Assembly (NCBI RefSeq): GCF_000337195.1
Contig: NZ_AOID01000031.1
Span: 1 to 52,272, forward strand
Source of the DNA: Natrinema versiforme JCM 10478
Lineage (GTDB): Archaea; Halobacteriota; Halobacteria; Halobacteriales; Natrialbaceae
Length of the DNA stretch: 52,272 nt
Direction: 5' to 3'
Positions 1 through 9,409 of this stretch are shown here, in pieces. The first letter of the stretch is position 1. Each line of letters begins with the position of its first letter. A program made the position numbers and the translations under genes. Under the pieces are notes generated by a model, which did no database searches, was not told the origin of the DNA, and worked only from the letters and a program-made list of their open reading frames with translations.

Positions 1-78
1 TCGCTTGAGCAACTGACCCCCGCGATCGATACCGCTCTAGACCAACTTTCGATTCCAAAAGTGGGCAATTATTTCTAA
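1..78 (+). CDS. 3' end of an unidentified gene (cut by window edge)
   Basis: The first frame is open from base 1 to a TAA at 76-78 and encodes 25 residues ending in SIPKVGNYF. Composition and codon use look like real coding sequence, but the piece is too short to assign a family. It runs into the polysaccharide island, so it may be another surface-glycan gene; that is inference from position only. Confidence 0.5.
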   Translation, partial: SLEQLTPAIDTALDQLSIPKVGNYF

Positions 79-221
79 CGCTTACGATATCACGCCGGCC
101 GTGGGCTGGACGTGTTCCCGTTGCAGAGCTTCATGGACTGGGCGCAGATCGGAACCGCGCACCGATACGTGAAAGCGAACAGGACGAACACCGCTCGAGT
201 ACCCCATGAGATCCACTGACG

Positions 222-503
222 ATGAAAGAGCGAGATGGACACCGAGAGAAGTTCTGGGAGCACCACGATAAAGACGAGTACACGTGCTCATGGTGCGATC
301 GAGACTGGGACGAGGTCGATGAGTTCTAGGTCCACCATAAAGACCAGAACACTCGCAACGGCGATCTCGACAATCTGGTTGGGATCTGCCGGGAGGGTCA
401 CTGGGAGCATCACGACATCGTTTCCGGAAAGTGCGAAGGCCAGTGGCAGGAGCGTTTCTTCAACGAATACAACTCCGATCGAAATCCGCTGAAGTATCTG
501 TAG
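222..503 (+). pseudogene. HNH endonuclease, inactivated by an in-frame stop
   Basis: Reading from ATG 222 gives a small HNH nuclease: MKERDGHREKFWEHHDKD, then a CSWC zinc pair, then an in-frame TAG at 327-329, then VHHKDQNTRNGDLDNLVGIC and on to a TAG at 501-503. The second zinc pair, normally CxxCH, reads CREGH here, so a metal ligand is lost as well. The stop falls where related proteins, as I recall them, have Glu or Gln before the HH core, so one base change would explain it. Bases 79-221 show only vague zinc-finger-like fragments (RGLDV) in shifting frames. HNH genes of this kind are common in haloarchaeal accessory DNA. Confidence 0.7.
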
Positions 504-618
504 CCGATACCGCAGTGTGAATAAACATAAGGGGGATATCTTACAACAATAAAGATTTATGTATTGGTGGGCTCTCAAGGAATGATATTCTGGGCCACCT
601 GCCAGAGCTGGGAAATTG

Positions 619-1803
619 ATGATGTTTTCTGCTTTTCTCGCTATTGAGTTTCTCCGTAGTTCTCTCTTTCAGATGGGGGTTCTACCTATTCTTACCTCCA
701 TTATTTTCCTATACTGCACAGTTTGTTCTGACGGCGAGTCTAAGCAGACGGTTTGGACTGGATACTTCGTAGCCCTTGTTGTAGCGTTCATCATTAACTG
801 GAACACCCAAATCGGTACTGACGCGATGCTGTTCTCTCAGTACTCTGTTGACCTCCTCTTCGACGGCCGGAATCCATACGCTGCGTCAATGCGGCCGGCG
901 TTTGAGAAGTACGGTATCTCGCCGGCAGCGTACGGCACACACACGGTCGGCGGCGACATCGTGACCTCGCTGTCGTACCCCGCACTCTCGGTGCTGTACT
1001 TCGTTCCGCAGACGCTTCTAGGGGTTCCGAACCTGAACCGGACGAGTGTCGTCGTGCTCCTGCTAGTCCTGGGATTCCTGCTCCACGAGTCGCCTCCGCG
1101 CCTAGCGTTCTTGCCGTTTCTTGTGCTGTTCGCCAACCCGGACCTGCTTCGGTTTACTACCGGTGGTGTCTTCGACATTCTGTGGGTGCTGCCGCTCTTG
1201 CTGGGGATGCGGTACTGGTATCGAGAGCAACTCATGGTCGCCGCGATCTGGGTTGGACTGGCCTGTGCAGTCAAGCAAACGCCCTGGATCGTGACGCCGT
1301 ACCTCGCCGTCTGGCTGTATGTCGAGAGGGATGACCTCCGGACGTTCGTCCGTGACGCTGGGATCACACTCGGTGCCGGGCTCGGTGCGTTTCTCGCGCC
1401 GAACCTGCCATTTATCCTCTGGGACCCGATGGCCTGGCTCACGAGCGTCTTCACACCCGTCGCGGGCGGTCCAGCGCTGGTGACTGAGGGGATGGGGCCG
1501 GCACTACTCGTTCAGACTGACCTGCTCGCAGTGAGCAAATCCACGTTCACCGCGCTCGTGGCGCTGTCACTGTTCGGCTCGCTGTTCGCGTACGCACGGT
1601 TCTTCGACCATGTGAAGTGGCTCGTCTGGATCGCTCCGGCGTTCGTGCTGTGGTTCAACTACCGGTCGCTATACAACTACTTCATCTTCTTCCTGCCGGT
1701 GGCGTACTACGCCATCTTGCTGAATCGTGATGCCGTTTGCCACCGTTCTCTGCGATCGGAGCTCTCGGCGACGCTGTCATCCGTCCGAAGCAGTGGTGGG
1801 TGA
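619..1803 (+). CDS. polytopic membrane protein, GT-C/GT87-like glycosyltransferase
   Basis: About 394 residues with roughly nine or ten hydrophobic segments. After the second segment there is a loop with TDAMLFSQYSVDLLFDGRNP, an acidic first loop followed by a conserved NPY, as in GT-C enzymes that use polyprenyl-linked sugars (GT87/DUF2029 and relatives). A TTG at 616 precedes ATG 619 and ATG 622; an in-frame stop at 583 rules out a longer start. It may be shorter than relatives at the N-terminus. It is the first intact gene of the glycan island, so transfer of a sugar on the outer face of the membrane is likely, but donor and acceptor cannot be read from sequence. A Wzy-like polymerase role is an alternative. 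Confidence 0.55.
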   Translation: MMFSAFLAIEFLRSSLFQMGVLPILTSIIFLYCTVCSDGESKQTVWTGYFVALVVAFIINWNTQIGTDAMLFSQYSVDLLFDGRNPYAASMRPAFEKYGISPAAYGTHTVGGDIVTSLSYPALSVLYFVPQTLLGVPNLNRTSVVVLLLVLGFLLHESPPRLAFLPFLVLFANPDLLRFTTGGVFDILWVLPLLLGMRYWYREQLMVAAIWVGLACAVKQTPWIVTPYLAVWLYVERDDLRTFVRDAGITLGAGLGAFLAPNLPFILWDPMAWLTSVFTPVAGGPALVTEGMGPALLVQTDLLAVSKSTFTALVALSLFGSLFAYARFFDHVKWLVWIAPAFVLWFNYRSLYNYFIFFLPVAYYAILLNRDAVCHRSLRSELSATLSSVRSSGG

Positions 1804-1826
1804 CTGTCCCCTGATAGGATGCCACC

Positions 1827-2195
1827 TCACCGTTCGCGCCACGCGCCTGAAAGCAATAAGAGAACTGCGGCCGAGAGAACGCCGTACGACGCGAGCGTGT
1901 ACAGCCCACCGCTCGCTCTGATCGTCACGACGCTGCCCAACAGGACGACCGTTAGCACCGCTGCGTACGTCTGTCCGCGGTCGAAGACTTCCAGATCGGA
2001 GACGGCCTCTACGAGAAGCGAAAAGGCGACCAGAAACACCACCAGGATTGTAACGGCAACTGCCGGACTGCTCGAAACGTCGAGGGCGACCTTCATTACG
2101 AACGCGAGATAGAGCAGTACGGCGGCTACAGTAAGCGCAAGCATGTCGCCCAGGATCTCCCAGTCGACTGTGTCACCGGTCGTCTCTCGCGTCAT
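1827..2195 (-). CDS. small membrane protein, function unknown
   Basis: 122 residues with three to four hydrophobic helices (about 17-36, 45-63, 76-92 and 97-116), a short polar start and a C-terminal GAWRER. No catalytic motif is visible and I do not recognise a family. It faces the preceding membrane protein, with only 23 bp between their stops, and lies upstream of the two glycosyltransferases on the same strand, so it could be an accessory membrane component of the glycan locus. Confidence 0.55.
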   Translation of the reverse strand: MTRETTGDTVDWEILGDMLALTVAAVLLYLAFVMKVALDVSSSPAVAVTILVVFLVAFSLLVEAVSDLEVFDRGQTYAAVLTVVLLGSVVTIRASGGLYTLASYGVLSAAVLLLLSGAWRER

Positions 2196-2281
2196 CGTTC
2201 TCTGAGACCTGTGTTCATCGAATCGAACACCGTCGTTGGGGGATGGTCACGGCGTAGTTTCCTTCGGTTCGCTATAAGCAT

Positions 2282-3403
2282 TTATAGCCACTCCCCTTTG
2301 TTGAGCAGTCGGTCGTAGAGTTCCTCGGTCCGTTCGAGCATCCGCTCGCGCGAAAATTCCGCTTCGACACGCCGCCGGGCGGCCTCACCGTACGTTGCTC
2401 GCCGCTTGGGGTCGTCGAGCAGCACGGCGATGGCGTCGGCGAGTGCCTCGGAGTCGTCCGGTGGGACCGTCACTCCCGTCTTCCCGTCGCGACTGACCCA
2501 AGGAACGCCGGTCGGTAGGTCGGTGTTGATCACGGGCGTACCGTACGCCATCGCCTCGAGCTGGACGATTCCGAACGCTTCGCTCTCGGCGACCGACGGG
2601 AGAACGAACACGTCGGCGGCATCGTAACACGCGTGGAGCGTGCGATCATCGACGCGTCCGAGGAACTGAACTCGGTCGGATATTCCAAGGTCTCGAACGC
2701 GACGTTCGAGTGATTCCCGCTGGTTACCGTCCCCGACGAGCAGCACGTTCGCATCGATATCTACGACAGCATCGATCAGACGGTCGACACCCTTGTAGTA
2801 GGTTAGCCGACCGACGAACAGTAGCGTCGGTCGCTCATCGATCGGAAGGTCGACACTCGGTGTATTGCCGCCGAAAGTCTCGAGGTCGACGGAGAGCGGA
2901 ATAACCGTACACTTATCAGCGTGCTCCTGGAGACAGTCGGAGTGTTCGAGCATCGCCGGTGACGTGACGATGATAGCGTCGAGTCGCTCGAGGAAGCGGT
3001 TGAGCAGAGGACGGTAAGCCTGTAATGCCGTTCGTTGCCGCACGACATCGCTATGATAGGTGGCTACGAGGGGAGCCGTATCGGATCCAGTGAGGAAGTG
3101 CGACACGACAGCGAGTGGATTTGGCAGATGGTAGTGAACGAGGTCAGTATCACGGCTCATCGTTGCGAGTCGGATCGGAAATGTCGGCGCAATCGGCACC
3201 GATTTCACTACACTAAGCCGGCCAGCACGGGTTACCTGAACATCGTTTACGTACTCGCGGTGACCGATTCCACGGTCGGCTGCCGCTAAGACCCGTACGT
3301 CAGAAGGGAGGCCTTCCGCGAGTGTTTGGACGACCTGTTCGATGCCACCGACTGCTGGCGGGTAGTACTTGCTGACCTGCAGAATTGTCGGTTGGGAAAT
3401 CAT
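2282..3403 (-). CDS. GT4-family glycosyltransferase
   Basis: 373 residues with the two-Rossmann GT-B layout of family GT4. The N-terminal acceptor domain opens with KYYPPAVGGIEQVV (glycine loop). The C-terminal donor domain starts near residue 190 with LLFVGRLTYYKGVDRLI, and the family's E-x7-E motif is present as ESEAFGIVQLEAM, followed by GTPVI. It should transfer a sugar from a nucleotide donor to a lipid-linked glycan at the inner face of the membrane. Its ATG overlaps the stop of the preceding glycosyltransferase by four bases (ATGA), so the pair is translationally coupled. The sugar cannot be predicted. Confidence 0.9.
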   Translation of the reverse strand: MISQPTILQVSKYYPPAVGGIEQVVQTLAEGLPSDVRVLAAADRGIGHREYVNDVQVTRAGRLSVVKSVPIAPTFPIRLATMSRDTDLVHYHLPNPLAVVSHFLTGSDTAPLVATYHSDVVRQRTALQAYRPLLNRFLERLDAIIVTSPAMLEHSDCLQEHADKCTVIPLSVDLETFGGNTPSVDLPIDERPTLLFVGRLTYYKGVDRLIDAVVDIDANVLLVGDGNQRESLERRVRDLGISDRVQFLGRVDDRTLHACYDAADVFVLPSVAESEAFGIVQLEAMAYGTPVINTDLPTGVPWVSRDGKTGVTVPPDDSEALADAIAVLLDDPKRRATYGEAARRRVEAEFSRERMLERTEELYDRLLNKGEWL

Positions 3404-4527
3404 GATTCGAGTCTCCGGTTGACTGCAGTCCGAATAGTCTCGCGGAACCGGTCTCGGCCGTATCGCGCTTCGACATCCGGGAGCACTGTCTGAAGGTGTT
3501 CTTGGAGATCCGTATCGACGAGAACTCGGTCAAGCGTGTCAACCGCTGCCTCGGTATCGTCATAGAGCAATTCTGGCTGGTTGTCAACGATCTCGCGTTG
3601 GCCACCGCTGTCGTGGACGAATGGTAGTGTCCGTCCAGCTGCGAGTTCCGCAACCGCCATACCGAAGTGCTCCTGTTCTTTTCCGTGGAGGCCATACTGG
3701 TGTGAACAGATGAGATCAACGAGTTCTTGGCGAGGAACCATGCCTTCCAGATGAATGTGGTCGCGACCATCGGCGACCGCTCGAACTTTCTGAGCATAGC
3801 GGTCGTGAGAAACTGGGCCAACATGGTGGAGATGGACATCGTGTCCCCGTTGACGGAGTCGCAAAACGATCTCGATGTTTCGGAGGACGTGTTTGCTAGG
3901 TTCGACACGGCCGATGGAGATGAACCCCGACTCTCGGTCGTTCCACGGTAGTCTATCGAAACCTTCGGTATCGATTGGCGGATACACAACATCCGGGCGA
4001 ACGCCGTAGATCCCTTCAACGACTTCCGCCGTCCACTCAGAGTTTGCCAACAGCGCGCTTTCCCGTATTTTCATTTTGTTAAACCCGTCAATGGCGTCAC
4101 AGATTCGATCGTATACTTGGTAGAGAAGACTATTGCGGGTTACTCCGAAGTTAGGAAAATGAATATACTGGATTGCAGGAGATTCAAAGCTGAACTCATT
4201 ATATGTACTTACTACAAGATCATGATTACGACGGTCTAGATACCGGTTGAGAATAGAACTTTGGAGTCGCCCGAATGTCACGTCTGCGTACTCCGCTGCG
4301 ACGCTCCCTGTCTTCGCTAACAACCGGCCAGTGGTCCCAAAGTGATCGATTGCGACATCGGAAACGCTGGTTCGATAGTAGTCATTTAAGCTCTCGAAAT
4401 CGGGCCGAACAAGTGTATATAAAGTAACGGTGTGCTCGTTTTCGAGAGCATCAAGAACGTTCATGCAAACCGCCTCGCCACCGCCGCGTGAAGAGAGATC
4501 GGGATGGAATACTGCGATATTAGCCAT
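3400..4527 (-). CDS. GT4-family glycosyltransferase (ALG11-like)
   Basis: 375 residues in a GT-B fold. Visible motifs are LSSRGGGEAV near residue 12, YIHFPNFG near 120, GRVEPSKH in the donor domain and GKEQEHFGMAVAELAAG, which is the E-x7-E nucleotide-sugar site. The pattern of an N-terminal triple glycine, YIHFP and EHFGMAVAE resembles ALG11-type mannosyltransferases, so a mannose donor is possible but unproven. It is first in a two-gene operon, overlapping the next glycosyltransferase by four bases. The DNA is AT-richer than the window average, in keeping with a variable glycan locus. The upstream 259 bp separate it from the divergent flippase and contain the promoters. Confidence 0.88.
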   Translation of the reverse strand: MANIAVFHPDLSSRGGGEAVCMNVLDALENEHTVTLYTLVRPDFESLNDYYRTSVSDVAIDHFGTTGRLLAKTGSVAAEYADVTFGRLQSSILNRYLDRRNHDLVVSTYNEFSFESPAIQYIHFPNFGVTRNSLLYQVYDRICDAIDGFNKMKIRESALLANSEWTAEVVEGIYGVRPDVVYPPIDTEGFDRLPWNDRESGFISIGRVEPSKHVLRNIEIVLRLRQRGHDVHLHHVGPVSHDRYAQKVRAVADGRDHIHLEGMVPRQELVDLICSHQYGLHGKEQEHFGMAVAELAAGRTLPFVHDSGGQREIVDNQPELLYDDTEAAVDTLDRVLVDTDLQEHLQTVLPDVEARYGRDRFRETIRTAVNRRLES

Positions 4528-4786
4528 GGGACTCGATATAGAAGTACATCAAGAATTGTGAAAAACTATCCACCGTTCCAGTCATCATCGAGAGATAACC
4601 GGAGTCGGTGTATAGGTGTTTCTACTGATGCTGAATGACAGGCCTTCAGTGCTCGGCATCTCTGGACCGCAGTCGATGACTCATGAGTATCCTGAATAGC
4701 ATGGTTTTTGTCTATTGCGTCTTCAACCGGAGGACGAGCCATCGATTCACTGTTATCGCTTGAGATTTCAGTGAAGATGTTTCCCT

Positions 4787-6202
4787 ATGAATCTCGCCAA
4801 AGCCGCTCTCAAACTCTTTTCTGCGAACGTCATCAACGCCGCGATCTCGTTTCTCGGGATTGCACTCTTCGCCAGAGCACTCGGGGCCTCACAGATCGGT
4901 AGCTACTTTCTATTCGTTGCACTTCTCGGCATACTTACTGTTCCAGCCGATTTTGGGCTTAGAGGGGCTGTTGAGAAGAGGATAAGCGAGGGAAACACGC
5001 CTGATATTGTATTCACGACGGCCCTCCTTCTCAAGACGGTCCCGATCAGTCTGGTGGTGGTAGTGCTTATCGTAGCTAGAGGCTATATCGCGGCATATCT
5101 CGGTGCCGGTCTCGTAGGCTTGCTCATTGTAGCGCTATTCCTTCAGGAAGTTTCTAGGATGATGATTAGCGTATTGAAAGGGGAATTAAGAGTCGGGGAG
5201 ACGGCCGTACTTGAGTCTGCACAGAAGGTCTGCTGGCTACTCGTAGGTGGCGGATTAGTGTTGGTCGGATACCAAGTACGTGCCCTTGTGTACGGTCTCA
5301 TTGCAGGTATGATCGTCCTTCTTGTCTGGGGTTGGTATCGAAGTGAAACAACTTTCGACCGACCTACAAAGACGTACGCCCGCAATCTTCTCAGTTACTC
5401 TAAATATAACTCTATTTCGTCCATCGGAAGTTTATTTTACAGTTGGATGGATGTTCTTGTGATTGGAATTTTCCTCACCCAGGTGCACGTCGGTGCATAC
5501 GAGGTCGCATGGCGTATTAGCGTAGCTGTCGTACTATTAAGCGAAGCGACTGCAACTGCGATTTTCCCGCAAGTAAGCAAGTGGAATGCGCAAAATGCCG
5601 CAGCTAAGATCGAACGCATCATTCCAGACGCAACGACCGCTTCATTAGCGCTCGTAATTCCTGCCTTTTTTGGTGCTCTGTTGTTCTCCCGAGACATTCT
5701 ACGGATCGTCTTCGGTTCCGAGTTCGAGATCGCATGGCTGGTTCTTATCATTCTGTTGCTTGAGAAAGTATTCCAGGCTATCCACATGGTTATGGGACGT
5801 TCACTGCAGGCAATTGACCGACCTGATTTAGCGGCAAGAGCGACGATGGTGAGTATTGTCGCAAATTTAGGCTTGAACGTCTCGTTCGTCTGGGCTTTCG
5901 GTCTCACTGGTGCCGCCGTCGCGACACTGATCGCCGCTACCCTTAGCTCCTATCTACACGTTCGGTACCTAGAGAGATTTCTGACTATTCGGGTTGATCA
6001 AAGTGAGATAGGTTGGTGTATCGTCTCGGCGCTTGGAATGGTTGCTGTCCTCTCTGTCGTCACTTTCTACATCCCGATAGAAACCATCCCTCAACTCGGG
6101 GGTGTCATCACAAGTGGCGCTATCTTCTATGGCCTCTTTCTTCTCTTATCGCCGTCAATACGTTCAAAGCTTACTAGAAATATGAAAGCAGCATTCAGAT
6201 GA
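4787..6202 (+). CDS. Wzx-type polysaccharide flippase (MOP superfamily)
   Basis: 471 residues, almost all hydrophobic, with about 12-14 membrane helices. The start MNLAKAALKLFSANVINAA and the following LGIALFARALGASQIGSYF are typical of oligosaccharide flippases of the MOP/MATE superfamily (Wzx, RfbX, archaeal AglR-like). It should move a lipid-linked oligosaccharide from the cytosolic to the outer face of the membrane. It lies divergent to the two glycosyltransferases and convergent with the initiating sugar transferase, with a 10 bp gap between stop codons. AT-rich, with codons such as TTA, ATA and AGA more frequent than in flanking core genes, which suggests transfer. Confidence 0.87.
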   Translation: MNLAKAALKLFSANVINAAISFLGIALFARALGASQIGSYFLFVALLGILTVPADFGLRGAVEKRISEGNTPDIVFTTALLLKTVPISLVVVVLIVARGYIAAYLGAGLVGLLIVALFLQEVSRMMISVLKGELRVGETAVLESAQKVCWLLVGGGLVLVGYQVRALVYGLIAGMIVLLVWGWYRSETTFDRPTKTYARNLLSYSKYNSISSIGSLFYSWMDVLVIGIFLTQVHVGAYEVAWRISVAVVLLSEATATAIFPQVSKWNAQNAAAKIERIIPDATTASLALVIPAFFGALLFSRDILRIVFGSEFEIAWLVLIILLLEKVFQAIHMVMGRSLQAIDRPDLAARATMVSIVANLGLNVSFVWAFGLTGAAVATLIAATLSSYLHVRYLERFLTIRVDQSEIGWCIVSALGMVAVLSVVTFYIPIETIPQLGGVITSGAIFYGLFLLLSPSIRSKLTRNMKAAFR

Positions 6203-6212
6203 AGTAACGTCA

Positions 6213-7625
6213 CTACTCCACAGTAATTCCTAGAAAGACAGCTATATCTATCACGACGAGCCAGATCTGTTTAAAGAGAATGTAACAGTCCAGTGAAAAT
6301 GACTGCCGTCGTATATACTCTAAATCCGACCGTAGTTTGGCCTCGGGTGATGTACTTCCTGCCCCGCGGATCTGTGCTAATCCAGTTAATCCGGGCTTCA
6401 CGAACCAGCGTTTCCGCCACACATCTGTCTCGGCTTCCAGCAGTGTTTCCTCATCAGTCCACACGGGTCGCGGACCAACAGTGCTCATATTCCCGACAAG
6501 TATCAACCATAATTGGGGCAACTCATCAAGGTGTGTCTTGCGGAGAATACGTCCGACCCGAGTAATACGGTCGTTTTCATTATCCTCTATTGGGATCGGT
6601 GACTCACCCTGTGGATACATAGTTCGGAACTTAAATACGGTGAGACGCCCACCGAGCCCAGCCGTCCGTTCTTGTCGGTACAGTACTGGCCCCTCACTAT
6701 CAAGTTTGATGAGCACTGGGATAAATGCGAGTAAGGGAGCGAACACGATCATCCCTACTACAGCGAATGTAACATCAAACCCACGTTTGAGGAGATAGTC
6801 TTGGAAATCCCAAGGTTCAACATCTACATCGACGAGCGGTCCTGAATTGTTCTCCGAGGTTAGTATAGTGTCGGCATACTCGCGATGAACTTTGGTTCTA
6901 ACACCGTGGTCATAACAGACGTTGAGAGCGCCGAAAAAGTCTTCACGATCAGTATGCCGAAATGCGAGGACAGCTGTATCAATATCTCGTTCAATGAGTG
7001 TATCGTCAAGTCGAGAAAGACCACCGAGCCGTTCAAGATTATGGACTGGATTCCCTCCATCGGAGATAGTCTTAACCTGCCAACCGGAGGAGGGGCTTGA
7101 AACAGTGGTTGGACATAGGTAACCGAGAAAAGACATCGATACCTCTTGATAGATACGTCGTATCTGATCAATATCATCACCTATGATTATTATGCGGTCC
7201 GGATCAGTTGACGGCGCTCGTCGAATCACCACAAACCAAAGTGGAATGGCGACCGCCAGGAGTACGGTTACCATGACCAGTGTCGCTCGAGGAAGCCTGT
7301 GTGACCAATTGAAGTAGCCCAGCGTCGCGAGTCCCAAGCTAGCGACTAGTATCCGCTTTTGAGTAAATATGACTATGTCTACATGTCTACGGGGGCGAGG
7401 TTTATATAACGGCAAGAGTGCCATAGCGGTAAACCCAATGCTGAGGCCTAGTGCCTGTGCTAAATCTCGTCCAGTCAGGACGGTTACAGATAACTGGTTA
7501 AAAACAGGGATGTACGTAGTGAACAGTGACTGAGGGAAACGGTGATTTGCTACTAGAGCAGCTGCTGCCGTGATTACACACACACCGGCCATGCTCAGTA
7601 TCCGGTAGCGCCAACCGGTTTTCAT
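6213..7625 (-). CDS. polyprenyl-phosphate sugar-1-phosphate transferase (WcaJ/RfbP type)
   Basis: 470 residues. The first 130 or so form four to five membrane helices. A Rossmann-like region follows (DRIIIIGDDIDQIRRIYQEV, about 145-165). The C-terminal 190 residues are the bacterial sugar transferase domain: KRGFDVTFAVVGM, LGGRLTVFKFRTM, THLDELPQLW, NMSTVGPRP, PGLTGLAQIRG. This enzyme starts glycan assembly by moving a sugar-1-phosphate from a nucleotide sugar to polyprenyl (dolichyl) phosphate. With a Wzx next door it suggests a Wzx-dependent surface polysaccharide rather than only Agl-type protein glycosylation. The start ATG at 7625 fits the run of N-terminal helices. Confidence 0.92.
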   Translation of the reverse strand: MKTGWRYRILSMAGVCVITAAAALVANHRFPQSLFTTYIPVFNQLSVTVLTGRDLAQALGLSIGFTAMALLPLYKPRPRRHVDIVIFTQKRILVASLGLATLGYFNWSHRLPRATLVMVTVLLAVAIPLWFVVIRRAPSTDPDRIIIIGDDIDQIRRIYQEVSMSFLGYLCPTTVSSPSSGWQVKTISDGGNPVHNLERLGGLSRLDDTLIERDIDTAVLAFRHTDREDFFGALNVCYDHGVRTKVHREYADTILTSENNSGPLVDVDVEPWDFQDYLLKRGFDVTFAVVGMIVFAPLLAFIPVLIKLDSEGPVLYRQERTAGLGGRLTVFKFRTMYPQGESPIPIEDNENDRITRVGRILRKTHLDELPQLWLILVGNMSTVGPRPVWTDEETLLEAETDVWRKRWFVKPGLTGLAQIRGAGSTSPEAKLRSDLEYIRRQSFSLDCYILFKQIWLVVIDIAVFLGITVE

Positions 7626-8144
7626 CGTAGTACAGGCGCGTATCCAGTGATATAAGTTCTCTGTTCTAATAGTGAAATCCTGCTTGTTAATTGGGTGGCC
7701 AGTATAACACCATTCCTCTGGTTTGTACTTACCAAAGCTTGAGAATGGAGTCCCTATCTATCACCAATCTATTAGAACAAACGCGCCGCAGCCTTCCTTT
7801 GGAGGTTAGTCTGCCACCCCAACTATTAGATAATTAAATATTATTATTATTATTTGAGTTATGGAATCTATGTGGCTTGACCATCTGGCTGAGCCGCCAG
7901 TTGCTGATTTCGATAGCAGCCTTGAGCAACGTTGACTCATACCCGTCATCACGTATAGCTGCGAATAATCTGACCTTTAAGACACGTACTGCCCCTAGCC
8001 AATACCGCTGCAGAGACGGTATTCAAGTCCCATTTATTACGGGACTGACATTTATCCCCTCATCGACTCAATTCTGAATTTTCACAGATATCTTGTTAAT
8101 CAGCAATCGATACTAGCAGACATCAATCCGCGGAGCTGTGACCG
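7626..8144. other. 519 bp AT-rich gap without a convincing gene
   Basis: No frame has both a credible start and family-like sequence. One minus-strand frame is open from about 8035 to 7860 and reads like protein (AAIRDDGYESTLLKAAIEIS), but it lacks a start codon and is preceded by TGA, so it could be the remains of a deleted gene. A run of AT trinucleotides lies at about 7838-7856. The composition fits decayed accessory DNA inside the glycan island. Confidence 0.5.
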
Positions 8145-9065
8145 TTACGTCTGGTATTGGGCACAGACCCGTCGAATTCCCTCTTCGAAGTCGATTTGGG
8201 GTTTCCAGCCGATCGCCTCGCGGATCTTCGTGGTATCGGCGCAAGTATCATGGACGTAAATGTCCTCGGGAATCGGGTTCTCAACGTACTCCGGCTCCAC
8301 CGCCGTCCCCAGTTCGTCGTTGATCATCTCGACGACCGTGTTGAAGTCGTAGGCGTCCCCCGTTCCCAAGTTGTAGATCCCGTCGAGCTTGGCCGTCGCG
8401 GCCCCCTCGAGCCCGCGGACGATGTCAGAGACGTGCGTGAAGTCCCGCGTCTGGGTGCCGTCGCCGTAGAGAACGGGTGCCTCGCCGGTGGCGATGTCGT
8501 CGGCAAACTGCGCGATCACATTGGCGTACTCACCCTTGTGTTCCTCCGCACCGCCGTAGCCCTGGTAGACTGAGAAAAACCGCATTGCCGTCATCGACAT
8601 GTCGTAGTGGTTCGAGAAGTACTCCCCATAGCGCTCGCGGGCCAGTTTCGAAGCCTCGTAGCCGGTGTTCACGCTGACCGGCATGTCCTCGGGCGAAAGC
8701 TCGGTACGGCTGCCGTAGATCGACGAGGTCGAGGCGTAGACCACCGTGTCACAGCCGTCCTGTCGGGCCTGTTCGACTACGTTGACGAACCCTTCGACAT
8801 TCACGCGAGCACCCGTGGTCGGATCTTCCTCGTGCATCGCATACGACGACAGCGCTGCCAAGTGGAAGACGATGTCAACATCCGTCGGCAGGTCGTCCTC
8901 GAGCACGCTCGCGTCGACGAACTTAATGTCCTCGGCGAGGTTCTCCGGCGTGCCCAGATACTGGTCGTCGACAACGGTAACGTCATTGTCCGCAGTGAGG
9001 TGGTTCGCCAGGTTCGAGCCGATAAATCCTGCTCCCCCAGTCACCAAGATATGGTTGTTTTCCAT
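8145..9065 (-). CDS. NAD-dependent nucleotide-sugar epimerase/dehydratase (GalE-like)
   Basis: 306 residues, an extended short-chain dehydrogenase. The NAD-binding GGAGFIG is at residues 10-16, HLAALSS near 68-74, STSSIYG near 112-118 and the catalytic pair in YEASK (Tyr136, Lys140). Length and motifs match UDP-glucose 4-epimerase/UDP-glucuronate epimerase relatives of haloarchaea; the exact sugar is unknown. It would supply a nucleotide sugar to the transferases of this island. Its GC content is higher than that of the flippase and sugar transferase, so it may be an older resident. It is flanked by AT-rich gaps on both sides and appears to be transcribed alone. Confidence 0.87.
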   Translation of the reverse strand: MENNHILVTGGAGFIGSNLANHLTADNDVTVVDDQYLGTPENLAEDIKFVDASVLEDDLPTDVDIVFHLAALSSYAMHEEDPTTGARVNVEGFVNVVEQARQDGCDTVVYASTSSIYGSRTELSPEDMPVSVNTGYEASKLARERYGEYFSNHYDMSMTAMRFFSVYQGYGGAEEHKGEYANVIAQFADDIATGEAPVLYGDGTQTRDFTHVSDIVRGLEGAATAKLDGIYNLGTGDAYDFNTVVEMINDELGTAVEPEYVENPIPEDIYVHDTCADTTKIREAIGWKPQIDFEEGIRRVCAQYQT

Positions 9066-9409
9066 AGCTATGAATGATAAGTGATATTACTAAAATGGTT
9101 CGATAAGGAGTGCACCCTAGTAGACGATAGATGGTGTTTCCCAGAAGATTACATTCTGGAAGAGAGGCAGAAAGTAAGGTTCTGATATTACAACGCGCCG
9201 TATTGGCAGATGCTTACCCTCCGATCGAACCCATGTATGATTTCCTATAAGAGAATTAGAAACTACGGATTTGGCGATATATTACAGTATAACTGCCGCT
9301 CCTTCCAGAGTCCCGTGTAGCACTCTTATTACCATCTCACTACCGCCGTCTTGGCGACGATTGGTCTCCGTTTACGGCGGAGTCTTGAGAAGTTCCGAAA
9401 CTCGATGGA
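9066..9409. other. 344 bp AT-rich gap, no gene seen
   Basis: Between the epimerase start and the phaB stop there is no frame with plausible coding sequence on either strand. The part next to 9065 must hold the epimerase promoter. The composition changes back to GC-rich at about 9400, which marks the end of the glycan island. Confidence 0.5.

Noticed and set aside
327-329. TAG read as pyrrolysine or other sense codon
   Set aside because: Haloarchaea are not known to decode UAG, and the loss of a zinc Cys in the same gene points to decay.
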